Assembly: GCA_020629285.1 (NCBI GenBank)
Contig: JAHDDP010000015.1
Span: forward strand, 20,402-84,401
Reading direction: 5' to 3'
Source: Maribacter sp.
GTDB taxonomy: Bacteria > Bacteroidota > Bacteroidia > Flavobacteriales > Flavobacteriaceae
Length of the DNA: 64,000 nucleotides
Under the pieces are notes generated by a model that saw only the letters and a list, made by a program, of their open reading frames with translations, made no database searches and was not told the origin of the DNA. Both the position numbers and the translations under genes were made by a program. Below are positions 17,666 to 26,867 of the stretch, one piece after another (the first letter of the stretch is position 1; every line of letters begins with the position of its first letter).

Positions 17666-19453
17666 ATGGTAAATTATACGGTCTTACTTTCAAAAAAGGT
17701 GATAATATGTTTATGTTACATAGGTATTGGCTGTATGTTTTCCTTGCAATCACAAGATAGACCCAATGTTATTTTAGTACTTACCGATGACCAAGGTATT
17801 GGAGATTTAGGGGCACATGGCAACCCGTGGTTAAAAACACCGGAAATAGATGCCTTTTACGATGATGCCGTACGAATGACCAATTTTCATGTATCGCCCC
17901 TATGCACACCTACTAGAGCTGCAATAATGACCGGAAAGTATCCTATAAATAATGGAGCTTGGGCAACGTATAAGGGTAGGGATGCCCTTTCCAATTCGGT
18001 GACAATGGCAGATGTATTTCAGCAAAACGGCTACAAAACCGCCTTATTCGGCAAATGGCATTTGGGGGATAATTATCCTAATCGACCAACCGATGCTGGT
18101 TTCGATACGGCCATACATCATTTGGCAGGAGGTATTGGTGAATTGTCCGATTATTGGGGTAATGACTATTTTGATGATGTATATTATGTAAACAATGAAC
18201 CCAAACAATTTAAGGGCTATTGTACCGATGTTTGGTTCAATGAGGCGATAAATTTTATTAAGCAAAACAAAGACCATCCTTTTTTCGTGTATTTGCCTTT
18301 AAATGCGCCTCATGACCCGCTATATGTCGATGAAAAATATGCTGCTCCGTATCAACATTTAGAAGAAGAACAAATAGTTAGTGCCGATCTCTATGGCATG
18401 ATAGCCAATATTGACGAGAATTTTGGCAAACTGAACCGGTTCTTAAAAGCGGAGAAATTAGCAAAGAATACCATTGTTATTTTCATGTCAGACAACGGTA
18501 CACGCTTTGGGTATCGAGCAACTGATAACTTAGGATATAATAAAGGATTTAAAGGAATAAAAGGTCAGAAGAAAGAAGGTGGACATAGGGTTCCGTTTTT
18601 TATTCGATATCCTAATGCGAAAATTAAAGGAGGAAAAGACAATAATGAACTGGCGGCTCACATAGACCTTGTCCCAACCTTGGCAAATTTATGTGCATTG
18701 AATGTGCCAGATAGTTTGAGTTTAGACGGAATCGATTTTTCCCCTGTATTAAAGAATACGAATGCAAGTTTAAGAGAACGAGCACTATTTCTGCACAACC
18801 GACAAGACTGGAGACCACCCACACAAGAACATGACGGACTTGTTTTACAGAACGAATGGCGATTACTAAAGGGGAAAGAGCTTTATAATATCATTGATGA
18901 CATAGGGCAAAAGCAAAACCTGGCAAAAGAACATCCGCAATTGGTTAAAGATTTAAGGAGTAAGAATGCCACTTTTTATATGTCGGTTATGGCTAATGAT
19001 GTATTTACCGAATTACCGGTTACCATAATAGGTTCTGAACATCAAAAAGAAATAAAATTAACCATTCAACATGCCATCGGAGACGATAGCGGTATTTGGA
19101 AAACCGAACAAGTGGCCGCAGGCGTAAAAAATAAAAATAATAGGTATGCCATAGAAGTTGCTTCGGCGGGTACGTATAAAATCTCTTGTATGCGCTGGTC
19201 AAAAGAAGTCCCTGGTCCTGTTTTAGGAGTACCCGGCAAATATTCTAAATCAAATTTTGAGTATGTTGCCATTTCTCCTGATAAAGTGAGGATACAAATA
19301 GCCAATCAAATATTGGAAAAATCTATAAATGCGAATGAAGCGTCAATAGATTTTGAAGTGTATTTAGAAAAAGGAAAAACATTATTGGAAACCGACTTTT
19401 TATTTGGCACTGATGCATACGGAGTCTATTATACCTATATCAATAAAATATGA
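17666..19453 (+). CDS. S1 family sulfatase with C-terminal extension
   Basis: Formylglycine sulfatase of 595 residues, one of the longest here. A Sec leader precedes LTDDQGIGDLG (39-49). The maturation motif is CTPTR from Cys80, with Thr where the other six have Ser. GKWHLGDNYPNRPTDAGFD and MSDNGTRFGYR are active-site segments. After the catalytic domain (to about 445) roughly 150 residues remain that do not look like the usual sulfatase tail; EVASAGTYKISCMRW suggests an added beta-sandwich. The gene pairs with the GH29 upstream (6-nt gap), so the two may act on the same residue in sequence. Confidence 0.9.
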   Translation: MVNYTVLLSKKVIICLCYIGIGCMFSLQSQDRPNVILVLTDDQGIGDLGAHGNPWLKTPEIDAFYDDAVRMTNFHVSPLCTPTRAAIMTGKYPINNGAWATYKGRDALSNSVTMADVFQQNGYKTALFGKWHLGDNYPNRPTDAGFDTAIHHLAGGIGELSDYWGNDYFDDVYYVNNEPKQFKGYCTDVWFNEAINFIKQNKDHPFFVYLPLNAPHDPLYVDEKYAAPYQHLEEEQIVSADLYGMIANIDENFGKLNRFLKAEKLAKNTIVIFMSDNGTRFGYRATDNLGYNKGFKGIKGQKKEGGHRVPFFIRYPNAKIKGGKDNNELAAHIDLVPTLANLCALNVPDSLSLDGIDFSPVLKNTNASLRERALFLHNRQDWRPPTQEHDGLVLQNEWRLLKGKELYNIIDDIGQKQNLAKEHPQLVKDLRSKNATFYMSVMANDVFTELPVTIIGSEHQKEIKLTIQHAIGDDSGIWKTEQVAAGVKNKNNRYAIEVASAGTYKISCMRWSKEVPGPVLGVPGKYSKSNFEYVAISPDKVRIQIANQILEKSINANEASIDFEVYLEKGKTLLETDFLFGTDAYGVYYTYINKI

Positions 19454-19573
19454 TATGCTACTGTTTGTATATGATATTAAGGATAATGATTGATGATGAG
19501 TAGGTGCATTTTAGTTAATTAAGTTTTAGTGTAATGGATCATAAATAATTGTTGCTGAATGTATTAATGGTTT

Positions 19574-19630
19574 GTACAGTTCATGTCTAGTTGTAAAATA
19601 CGGTACATTCAGAATGGTATTATAAATTAC
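19574..19630 (+). promoter_or_regulatory. GTnYAG direct-repeat operator plus TAnnTT box, GH117 promoter
   Basis: GTACAG-TTCAT-GTCTAG (19574-19590) is two 6-mers repeated at 11-bp spacing. Exactly 32 nt later lies TAAATTAC (19623-19630), a partial match to the Bacteroidota -7 box TAnnTTTG. The same arrangement occurs at 57106 and 60797. The GH117 start codon follows at 19696. Confidence 0.6.
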
Positions 19631-19695
19631 CGCTTTGTGTAATGCATAATATTTTTGCTAAAAAAAATAATAAAATCTAAAATTTTATTTGATAA

Positions 19696-20898
19696 ATGAG
19701 AATAATTAAAACATTACTAGGTATTTATGTTTTATCGGTATTTGTAAGTTGCCAAGAGAAAGCTGATAAGCCGTCTGAAAACACCCAAGAGAAAAATGAT
19801 ACAAAGTCAATAAGCCAACAACAAATAGACCATTTAGGTATTACCGATGTTGACCATTTAAGTGATGCATCAAAAAGGGCATTGGCCTGGCCAACTGATT
19901 TGGGAGATGAGTGGTTTTTAGAATTTAATCAATTAGAACCGTTAAAAGGGGATTTGGCATATGAAGAAGGTGTTATAAGAAGAGATCCAAGTGCTATGAT
20001 CATGGAAGATGGTAAGTACTATGTGTGGTATTCAAAAGGAGAAGGACCTACTCAAGGTTTTGATGGTGATGTGGAAAATGAAAAAGTATTTCCTTGGGAT
20101 CGTTGCGACATCTGGTATGCTACATCAGAAGATGGTATTACATGGAAAGAAGAAGGTATAGCGGTAGCAAGGGGTAAAAAAGGTGAATATGACGATCGCT
20201 CGGTATTTACGGTAGAAATCATGAAGCATGAAGATATGTATTACCTAAGTTACCAGACCGTAAAATCGCCTTATAATAAAAGGGTGAAAAATCAAATTGG
20301 TTTGGCTTGGTCTACTTCACCTAACGGACCTTGGACTAAGAGTAAAGAACCTATTTTAAGTCCCGCAGACAATGGAGTATGGGAAGGCGATGATCCTAAT
20401 GATCGCTTCTCCGTTAAGAAGAAGGGAGATTTTGATAGCCACAAAGTGCATGATCCGTGCATTCTTCCTTTCAATGGCAAGTTCTACTTATACTATAAAG
20501 GTGAGCAAATGGGAGAAGAGATCACTTTTGGAGGTCGTCAAATTAGACATGGTGTCGCTATTGCAGATAATCCTAAAGGTCCTTATGTAAAATCACCTTA
20601 CAATCCTATAAGTAATAGTGGGCATGAAATATGTGTATGGCCATACAATGGTGGTATAGCATCATTAATAACAACAGATGGTCCTGAGAAAAATACGATA
20701 CAATGGGCAGCAGACGGCGTAAATTTCAACATCATGTCTTCTATTCCGAGTCCGCCACACGCCATAGGTTTAAACAGAGCGGTTGATAGCGAGAAAGAAC
20801 CGACCGAAGTATTGAAATGGGGGTTGACCCACGTATATAACAGTAGCGATTATCAAAGTATTATGCGATTTACATCTCGTAAAAAGAAGAAATACTAG
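19696..20898 (+). CDS. GH117 exo-hydrolase, lipoprotein (3,6-anhydro-L-galactosidase type)
   Basis: Family GH117 five-bladed propeller enzyme of 400 residues. The leader ends in a lipobox (SVFVSC, Cys19). The N-terminal helical SxAxxR motif of the family is present as SDASKR. Residues corresponding to the GH117 active site are seen in RRDPSA, VHDPCI and [12 protein letters not shown]117 enzymes remove non-reducing terminal alpha-linked 3,6-anhydro-L-galactose from agar oligosaccharides; some paralogues have other, unknown substrates. It heads a run with a sulfatase (14-nt gap), epimerase and permease. It is very similar to the copy at 61045 through the catalytic domain, so the two are paralogues. 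Confidence 0.9.
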   Translation: MRIIKTLLGIYVLSVFVSCQEKADKPSENTQEKNDTKSISQQQIDHLGITDVDHLSDASKRALAWPTDLGDEWFLEFNQLEPLKGDLAYEEGVIRRDPSAMIMEDGKYYVWYSKGEGPTQGFDGDVENEKVFPWDRCDIWYATSEDGITWKEEGIAVARGKKGEYDDRSVFTVEIMKHEDMYYLSYQTVKSPYNKRVKNQIGLAWSTSPNGPWTKSKEPILSPADNGVWEGDDPNDRFSVKKKGDFDSHKVHDPCILPFNGKFYLYYKGEQMGEEITFGGRQIRHGVAIADNPKGPYVKSPYNPISNSGHEICVWPYNGGIASLITTDGPEKNTIQWAADGVNFNIMSSIPSPPHAIGLNRAVDSEKEPTEVLKWGLTHVYNSSDYQSIMRFTSRKKKKY

Positions 20899-20912
20899 CA
20901 CATATATTTCAT

Positions 20913-22358
20913 ATGAAAATCAATGTCCATAAGGTGTTTGATAATGAATGGAGTTCACAATCGGGCAAATTCTTGTTATTAGCTTTTCTTTTAATAGGAC
21001 AATGCTTAATAGCTCAGAAAAAGCCGAACATTGTTTTCATCCTTTCTGACGATGCCGGATATGCCGATTTTGGTTTTCAAGGAAGTAAAGAATTTAAAAC
21101 GCCTAGGTTAGATGCTTTGTCAAAAGAAAGTATACAATGTACGCAAGCATATGTAAGTGCAGCTGTTTGTGGGCCCTCTAGAGCAGGGTTTTTAACAGGT
21201 GTATACCAGCAGCGTTTCGGTTTTGAAGAAAACAACGTGCCGGGTTATATGAGCGCAAGTGGTGCAACGGGCGATGATATGGGTTTGCCGCTCAATCAAA
21301 GAACCATTGCCAATGAGCTGCATGAGCAAGGTTACGCCACCGCTATTTTTGGAAAGTGGCATATGGGTAATGCAGATAGGTTTCATCCAACCAAAAGAGG
21401 TTTTGATGAATTTTACGGATTTAGGGGAGGTGCTAGAAGTTTTATGCCTTATAATGAAAACAACCCAATAGATAAAGATGAAAATAGGTTAGAACGAGGT
21501 TTCGGTAATTTTTTAGAACATGACGGTTATTTAACCGATGATTTGGCAGATAAAACCAATCAATTTATAGTTCAACATAAAGACCGACCCTTCTTTGTTT
21601 ATTTATCGTTTAATGCGGTACATACACCGATGCAGGCAAATAAAACAGACTTGGACCAATTTCCTGATCTTAGGGGTAAAAGAAAAACATTAGCGGCAAT
21701 GACCTTGGCTATGGACAGGGCTTGTGGTAGAGTAGTTGATCAACTTGAAAAATTGAATCTTTTAGAAAATACAATTATCGTATTCACAAATGATAATGGA
21801 GGACCAAGTGATTCCAACTCCTCATTGAACAAACCTTTAAGCGGCACAAAAGCCAATCATCTTGAAGGGGGTATACGTGTACCTTTTTTGATTTCTTGGA
21901 AAGGAAATCTACAAAAGAATATAACCTTTGATCATCCGATTTCTTTATTGGATATGTACCCAACTTTCAGTGCAGTTGCGGGTGTAGAGCAACATAAATT
22001 AAAGCATTTAGATGGTGTAGATCTTTTGCCATTTTTTAAAAATGAAAAAGAAGGAAGACCTCATAAGGTTTTATATTGGAAGAAGGAAAATAGGGGGGTT
22101 ATACGAGAATTTGATTGGAAATTAATTCGTTACCCCGATAGACCTGCCGAGTTATACGATATATCTAAAGATATAGCCGAGCAATATGATTTAGCATTAC
22201 AGTATCCAGACAAAGTTAAGGCTATGTATAAAAAGCTGTTTCAATGGGAATTAGGTCTTGAACGACCGAAATGGCAATTACAACGCAAATTTGAAGGCAA
22301 GGCTGCACAACGTATGGATCAATACAGTGCTAAAAAAATCACGATTAATAAAGAGTAA
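20913..22358 (+). CDS. S1 family sulfatase
   Basis: Formylglycine sulfatase of 481 residues. The N-terminus has about 18 polar residues before the hydrophobic leader ([17 protein letters not shown]), so the true start may be internal. [11 protein letters not shown] holds the metal aspartates, and the maturation motif is CGPSR from Cys86, followed by [26 protein letters not shown] and [22 protein letters not shown] are further active-site parts. It is encoded between GH117 and aldose epimerase with short gaps, so it probably desulfates the oligosaccharide handled by that GH117. Substrate position is unknown. Confidence 0.9.
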   Translation: MKINVHKVFDNEWSSQSGKFLLLAFLLIGQCLIAQKKPNIVFILSDDAGYADFGFQGSKEFKTPRLDALSKESIQCTQAYVSAAVCGPSRAGFLTGVYQQRFGFEENNVPGYMSASGATGDDMGLPLNQRTIANELHEQGYATAIFGKWHMGNADRFHPTKRGFDEFYGFRGGARSFMPYNENNPIDKDENRLERGFGNFLEHDGYLTDDLADKTNQFIVQHKDRPFFVYLSFNAVHTPMQANKTDLDQFPDLRGKRKTLAAMTLAMDRACGRVVDQLEKLNLLENTIIVFTNDNGGPSDSNSSLNKPLSGTKANHLEGGIRVPFLISWKGNLQKNITFDHPISLLDMYPTFSAVAGVEQHKLKHLDGVDLLPFFKNEKEGRPHKVLYWKKENRGVIREFDWKLIRYPDRPAELYDISKDIAEQYDLALQYPDKVKAMYKKLFQWELGLERPKWQLQRKFEGKAAQRMDQYSAKKITINKE

Positions 22359-22366
22359 CGCATAAA

Positions 22367-23410
22367 ATGAAAACAAGCATACAAAATTTCGGAACCTTTG
22401 AAACCAATACTGTACAGTTGGTAACATTGAACAATAACAATGGGGTAGAGGTTAAAATCTCAAGTTATGGGGCAACTATAACCTCCATAAAATTTCCTGA
22501 TAAAAATGGTAAGATAGAAGAGGTTGTTTGTGGCTTTGATGATTTTAGCAGTTATTTTTTATCCGAATACAATTCAAATGCCCCTTATTTTGGTGGTACC
22601 GTAGGTAGATACTGCTCTCAAATAAAAGATTCAAAATTTTCATTGAACGGTATTGACTATCAATTGAATAAAATAGTTGGAGATAATAATTTACATGGTG
22701 GCAAAATTGGTTTCGATAAGAGGTTGTGGTCAATAGAAAATTTCAGTAAAAACCAAGCGGCCGTATCCATGAAATTAAAAAGTGAACACTTAGAAGAGGG
22801 CTTTCCCGGTAATGTTGATGTCTTGGTTACATTTAGTGTGACCGATGCAAACGAATTAAAGATAGATTATAAGGCAACTACAGATCAAACAACACCTTTC
22901 ACGATAACTAATCATTCATACTTTAACTTAACAGGGTTTAAAGATGATATATTAAAACATACCGTACAAATAGCATCGGATAAAAGGCAAGTTTGGGATG
23001 ATACCGGAGCGGCAACAGGTACTAATATATCAGTTATAGACAAGCCAGACGATCTAAGAAAAGCTAAGGTCATTGGCGAAGTTCAGAACGACATGGAAGA
23101 CGGTTTTGAACACTATTACTTATTTGAAGATAAAGGCTTTAAATTGGATAAGGTAGCTGAAATCAATGAAGAGACTGGCGGCAGAAGTCTAGAAGTATAT
23201 ACAACCGAACCTGGTATGCTATTTTATACCGGTAAATATACTTCAGACGAATTAAAAAGAGAGTCTGGTCTACAATATGGAAAGTACCGTGGTTTGTGTT
23301 TAGAGACACACCGTTACCCCAATGGACCCAATATTACAAATGCTCCAAAGAGTATATTAGAAAAAGATGAAACATACCATAGTACTACCATTTTTAAATT
23401 TGGCTGGTAA
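22367..23410 (+). CDS. galM: Aldose 1-epimerase
   Basis: Mutarotase of 347 residues that interconverts alpha and beta anomers of galactose-type sugars. TNHSYFNLTG contains the catalytic His, GGTVGRYCSQI and LHGGKIGFDKRLW are family segments, and GLCLETHRYPNGPN carries the catalytic Glu near the C-terminus. There is no signal peptide, so it acts in the cytoplasm. It sits 8 nt after a sulfatase and 33 nt before a RhaT-like permease, consistent with processing imported D- or L-galactose before dehydrogenation. Confidence 0.93.
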   Translation: MKTSIQNFGTFETNTVQLVTLNNNNGVEVKISSYGATITSIKFPDKNGKIEEVVCGFDDFSSYFLSEYNSNAPYFGGTVGRYCSQIKDSKFSLNGIDYQLNKIVGDNNLHGGKIGFDKRLWSIENFSKNQAAVSMKLKSEHLEEGFPGNVDVLVTFSVTDANELKIDYKATTDQTTPFTITNHSYFNLTGFKDDILKHTVQIASDKRQVWDDTGAATGTNISVIDKPDDLRKAKVIGEVQNDMEDGFEHYYLFEDKGFKLDKVAEINEETGGRSLEVYTTEPGMLFYTGKYTSDELKRESGLQYGKYRGLCLETHRYPNGPNITNAPKSILEKDETYHSTTIFKFGW

Positions 23411-23443
23411 CCAATAAATCAACTAAACCAAAATCTAATTAAG

Positions 23444-24448
23444 ATGATAGAAGGAGTATCGCTGGCAATTTTTGCCGGACTAATGCTGGGTCTTTATGCC
23501 CTGCCAGAGAAATTTACAAAAGACTTTAAATATGAGAACACATGGAGCTTATTTTTTCTGCTCACCATGTTCGTTGTGCCGATTATAGCCTCTTTGACCC
23601 TCATAAACGGGTTTGGGGAAATATTTGGAAACATGCCAATGGATATATGGGTAAAGATGGGACTGACCAGTTTTTTATGGGGAATTGGAGTTATGATGTG
23701 GAGTAAGGCCATTAACCACATTGGTCTGTCTTTAGGTTTTTCCATTTTTATTGGAACTATCATATTAGTAGGGTCATTACTGCCATTTATTGAAGATGGT
23801 TTGCCTCCTACAAACGTACTAAACTATATTTTAATTGGAATTTTTATCGTTTTGGTTGGTGTTATTCTAAATGGTAGGGCAGGTATTTTAAGAGAAAAGG
23901 ATGAAGCTGGTACAACTGACAAAAAAGGATCAATGGTTACCGGTATTATGATTGCCATAGTAGGTGGGTTATTAGCAACGGGATTCAGTTATGCCAATGC
24001 TGCAGGTAGACCATATTTGCATGAAGCAAGTATAGCCCAAGGTAATGCCGACTGGATTACGGCAGTAGCCGTAATGTTCCCCATATTTTTAAGTGGAGGT
24101 ATAGTGATGACTGCATATTTCTTATGGCAATTAAGTAAGAATAATGCTTGGGGCAATTTTAAGACTCCTGCGTTCGGTAAAAATGTAGTACTGATTTTAG
24201 TCATGGCAGTATTTCATTATGCGGCATCGGCATTGTTCGCTTACGCGGCATTTAAATTAGGAAGTTCTGGTAATACCGTAGGGTATGCTATTTTCAATAC
24301 ATCATCGGTAGCTACTGCAATTGTTAGTGGTCTAATTACCAAAGAATGGATTAATGCGTCATCAAAGGCAAAAAGCTTTTTATACGCCGGTCTTGCGCTA
24401 ATGATATCTGGTATTGTAGTAGTAGCATATTCAAACGGAATAAGCTAA
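23444..24448 (+). CDS. RhaT-like sugar permease
   Basis: A 334-residue hydrophobic protein with about ten membrane helices, resembling the L-rhamnose:H+ symporter/GRP branch of the drug-metabolite transporter superfamily. It has no signal peptide and would sit in the inner membrane. RhaT handles a 6-deoxy-L-hexose; in this locus the plausible cargo is L-galactose, D-galactose or 3,6-anhydro-L-galactose released in the periplasm. It is the last gene of the run that begins with GH117, and a terminator hairpin follows. Family assignment is fairly firm; cargo is inference. Confidence 0.75.
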   Translation: MIEGVSLAIFAGLMLGLYALPEKFTKDFKYENTWSLFFLLTMFVVPIIASLTLINGFGEIFGNMPMDIWVKMGLTSFLWGIGVMMWSKAINHIGLSLGFSIFIGTIILVGSLLPFIEDGLPPTNVLNYILIGIFIVLVGVILNGRAGILREKDEAGTTDKKGSMVTGIMIAIVGGLLATGFSYANAAGRPYLHEASIAQGNADWITAVAVMFPIFLSGGIVMTAYFLWQLSKNNAWGNFKTPAFGKNVVLILVMAVFHYAASALFAYAAFKLGSSGNTVGYAIFNTSSVATAIVSGLITKEWINASSKAKSFLYAGLALMISGIVVVAYSNGIS

Positions 24449-24478
24449 TAAGATTTTTGTTTTTTTGTAGCTAAAGTG

Positions 24479-26008
24479 CTAATTGTTCACAAAGCGGGAG
24501 GCTGTAGGTCTTCCGCTTTTTCTTGTGGCATGGTAAAGGGTAGCCAATTTTTTTATTTTTGGTTGGTATTGTGCTTTTGTAATCAAATTGTGCGCTTCTA
24601 ATTCACTTGGATTATCATTTAGATTGAACAAAGCAATCGGTGTTTGCGTATGGTTGCTTTTATCGGATTTGTCCACTTGTAAAATCAATTTAAAACCATC
24701 TTTGATCAACATAACTTCTTTGCCTGTACCGCTTTGAGTGTAAATAACTCTATCTAAATCTTCAGTTTCATTTTCAAGTAATAGTAATAAACTAGAAGAG
24801 TCTAAAGCTTGGTCAGCAGAAATCTCAATATGATTTAACTCAGCCAGTGTTGCCATAATGTCAAGACCAAGTACCGGACTTTCGTTTATCTGATGTTTAA
24901 AATGATTGTTCCAAGATACTATGAACGGAACACGATTACCGCCTTCATAAGCTTGGTTTTTTCCGCCTCTATAAATATCACTTGGTCTGTGCCCAGACTT
25001 TAAGGTATTCTTTCTTAAAAGTCCGCCATTATCAGAAGTTAGCATAATGATGGTGTCATCATAAATACCTTGCTTTTTTAAAGTATCGATCAGCATTTGT
25101 AGTTGTACATCTAGCTCTTTTACTAAGTCAAGATGTTTAGAAGGTGTGGTGCCGGCTATTTTAATTCCATTTAATTCATCGGTCGGGGTATGAGGTAAAT
25201 GAACGGCTAAGGCGGAATAGTACATAAAGAACGGTTTGTCTTTATGTGCATTCGCATCAATATAATCCATTGCCTTTTTTACCAATAATGGTCCCATGTC
25301 ATGCGGATTCCAATTACTGTCCCCTAAACCTTCGGCTTTGTCCAATTTCACGCCAATCTTATCCATTTTTGTCTGGGAGATATATGTAATCTTTGAGTCT
25401 TTCGCCAAAAGCATCATGTCATTATCTTCATATACTGCATAAGGCACATCTTGAATACCGGCTTGGAAAGAAAGCGCATAATCAAATCCATGATAGCGTG
25501 GTCCGCCACCTACAATTTTTTTGATATCTACATCTAGTTCGGGTTTGTTTCTTGGACCTCGATAAATAGTATTTGGGTCATCTTTTTTTAGAAAATCACC
25601 ACCAATATGCCATTTCCCGAAAAAGGCGGTTTGGTAACCCGCTTGCTTCATTAGTTTGGAAAGTGTTAGCTGGTTTTCTTTGATAGGACTTTTTTCATAA
25701 CTACCCCAAACTCCCCATGGGGCATCACTTCTATAACAATGGTTTCCCGTCATTATCGCATATCGTGATGGTGCACAAAGTGCAGCGGGAGCATGTGCAT
25801 TTGTAAAAACGGCTCCGTTTTTTGCTAAGGCATCAATTGCAGGAGTTTCAACAATAATAGAATCTGAATGTGCTTTTCTATAGTACGATACATCTCCAAG
25901 ACCTAGATCGTCTACTAAAACAACAACTACGTTTGGCTTTTTTTGAGCACGGAGAACTAAAGTAAAAAGAATGAAAAATAGGATAATTGTAGGGTGTAAT
26001 CGACGCAT
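24479..26008 (-). CDS. S1 family sulfatase
   Basis: Formylglycine sulfatase of 509 residues with a Sec leader (MRRLHPTIILFFILFTLVLR). LVDDLGLGDVSYY holds metal aspartates and CAPSR begins at Cys78, followed by YAIMTGNHCYRSD. GKWHIGGDFLKKDDPN and TSDNGGLLRKNTLKSGHRP follow the pattern of larger S1 enzymes. It is the last gene of the susCD transcription unit, 7 nt after the PorA-like GH16, so it probably acts on the primary product of that porphyranase, for instance the 6-sulfate of L-galactose. It converges on the permease gene, 30 nt apart. Confidence 0.92.
   Translation of the reverse strand: MRRLHPTIILFFILFTLVLRAQKKPNVVVVLVDDLGLGDVSYYRKAHSDSIIVETPAIDALAKNGAVFTNAHAPAALCAPSRYAIMTGNHCYRSDAPWGVWGSYEKSPIKENQLTLSKLMKQAGYQTAFFGKWHIGGDFLKKDDPNTIYRGPRNKPELDVDIKKIVGGGPRYHGFDYALSFQAGIQDVPYAVYEDNDMMLLAKDSKITYISQTKMDKIGVKLDKAEGLGDSNWNPHDMGPLLVKKAMDYIDANAHKDKPFFMYYSALAVHLPHTPTDELNGIKIAGTTPSKHLDLVKELDVQLQMLIDTLKKQGIYDDTIIMLTSDNGGLLRKNTLKSGHRPSDIYRGGKNQAYEGGNRVPFIVSWNNHFKHQINESPVLGLDIMATLAELNHIEISADQALDSSSLLLLLENETEDLDRVIYTQSGTGKEVMLIKDGFKLILQVDKSDKSNHTQTPIALFNLNDNPSELEAHNLITKAQYQPKIKKLATLYHATRKSGRPTASRFVNN
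24491..24521 (+). terminator. Terminator-like hairpin inside the 3' end of the convergent sulfatase
   Basis: AAGCGGGAG and CTTCCGCTT pair around a 9-nt loop with one G-T pair and run into TTTTTC on the plus strand. It lies just after the permease stop but within the last codons of the minus-strand sulfatase, so one element serves as coding sequence and as terminator. Confidence 0.65.
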
Positions 26009-26015
26009 ATTGTTT

Positions 26016-26861
26016 TTATTTAATTGGCACTAAAGTATAGGCTCGTACCCAATCATAATAGGTGGTATTTTTACTATCGTCTGCTAATTCTTCTGGTGTT
26101 GGAGGTGTTTCCCAATTGTATGTTTCGGTTACCAAATGCATGTACATGGGTTTATTGAACGGTGTTTCCCTAAAAAATGTACTAGGGTTCATGGTAGTTC
26201 TGTATTCGCCATCTAAATAAATTTTTATGGTGTTGGCATCTACCCACCAACAACCGTACACATGGTACGCTTCATCCGCCGGCGGATTAATTTCAGAGAC
26301 GACTCCTTTTTGCGATTTCACAGTTTTAGAGCCATCGCAATCCGAATAAAAGGTATGTGTATTCGATCTTAATTTGGTTCTAAAGTCACCACCTGTTTTT
26401 TGCTGACCAACAACTTCTACAATATCCAATTCTTGCACTTCAAACGGACATTCTTTGGTGTCTGGTTTATTCTTTAGCCAAAAGGTAGAAGACATACTTA
26501 TACTAGAAGCTTTCATTCTGGTTTCAAAATAGCCATAAAGTGCATCTTTTGCTACCGAAGCTACGGCACCGCTCGCAATGTTATATTTCTTGTCGTTCTC
26601 TAAAACTGTATTTTTTATTTGGAGATTACCATCTTTCACAGAAACGGAATAAGCCCTAAAAGTAGCAGGAGGTCTACCATCTACCCAATAAGGTGATCTT
26701 GCATGCCATTTACTGGTATCTAATAAATTGCCTTCAAATTCATCGGTAAATTTATCATTTGGTACCCATTTATATCCTTTAGGAGGTTCGGGAGTTTGTG
26801 CTGTTATATTGAAACAGTACATTACGACTGAACATAAGAATAGTCTTTTTATCGATTTCAT
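26016..26861 (-). CDS. GH16 beta-porphyranase, PorA-like
   Basis: A 281-residue single-domain GH16 enzyme with a Sec leader ending at ITAQ (residue 22). NDKFTDEFEGNLLDTSKW opens the fold, and the catalytic box is ELDIVE (Glu144 nucleophile, Asp146, Glu149 acid/base). It ends with YYDWVRAYTL. Size, lack of accessory modules and the flanking segments resemble porphyranases of the PorA type, which cut beta-1,4 bonds next to L-galactose-6-sulfate. It lies in the susCD transcription unit between the FG-GAP lipoprotein and a sulfatase, which supports a role in generating the oligosaccharides that SusCD imports. The agarase alternative is less likely. Confidence 0.85.
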   Translation of the reverse strand: MKSIKRLFLCSVVMYCFNITAQTPEPPKGYKWVPNDKFTDEFEGNLLDTSKWHARSPYWVDGRPPATFRAYSVSVKDGNLQIKNTVLENDKKYNIASGAVASVAKDALYGYFETRMKASSISMSSTFWLKNKPDTKECPFEVQELDIVEVVGQQKTGGDFRTKLRSNTHTFYSDCDGSKTVKSQKGVVSEINPPADEAYHVYGCWWVDANTIKIYLDGEYRTTMNPSTFFRETPFNKPMYMHLVTETYNWETPPTPEELADDSKNTTYYDWVRAYTLVPIK

Positions 26862-26867
26862 ATTTTA

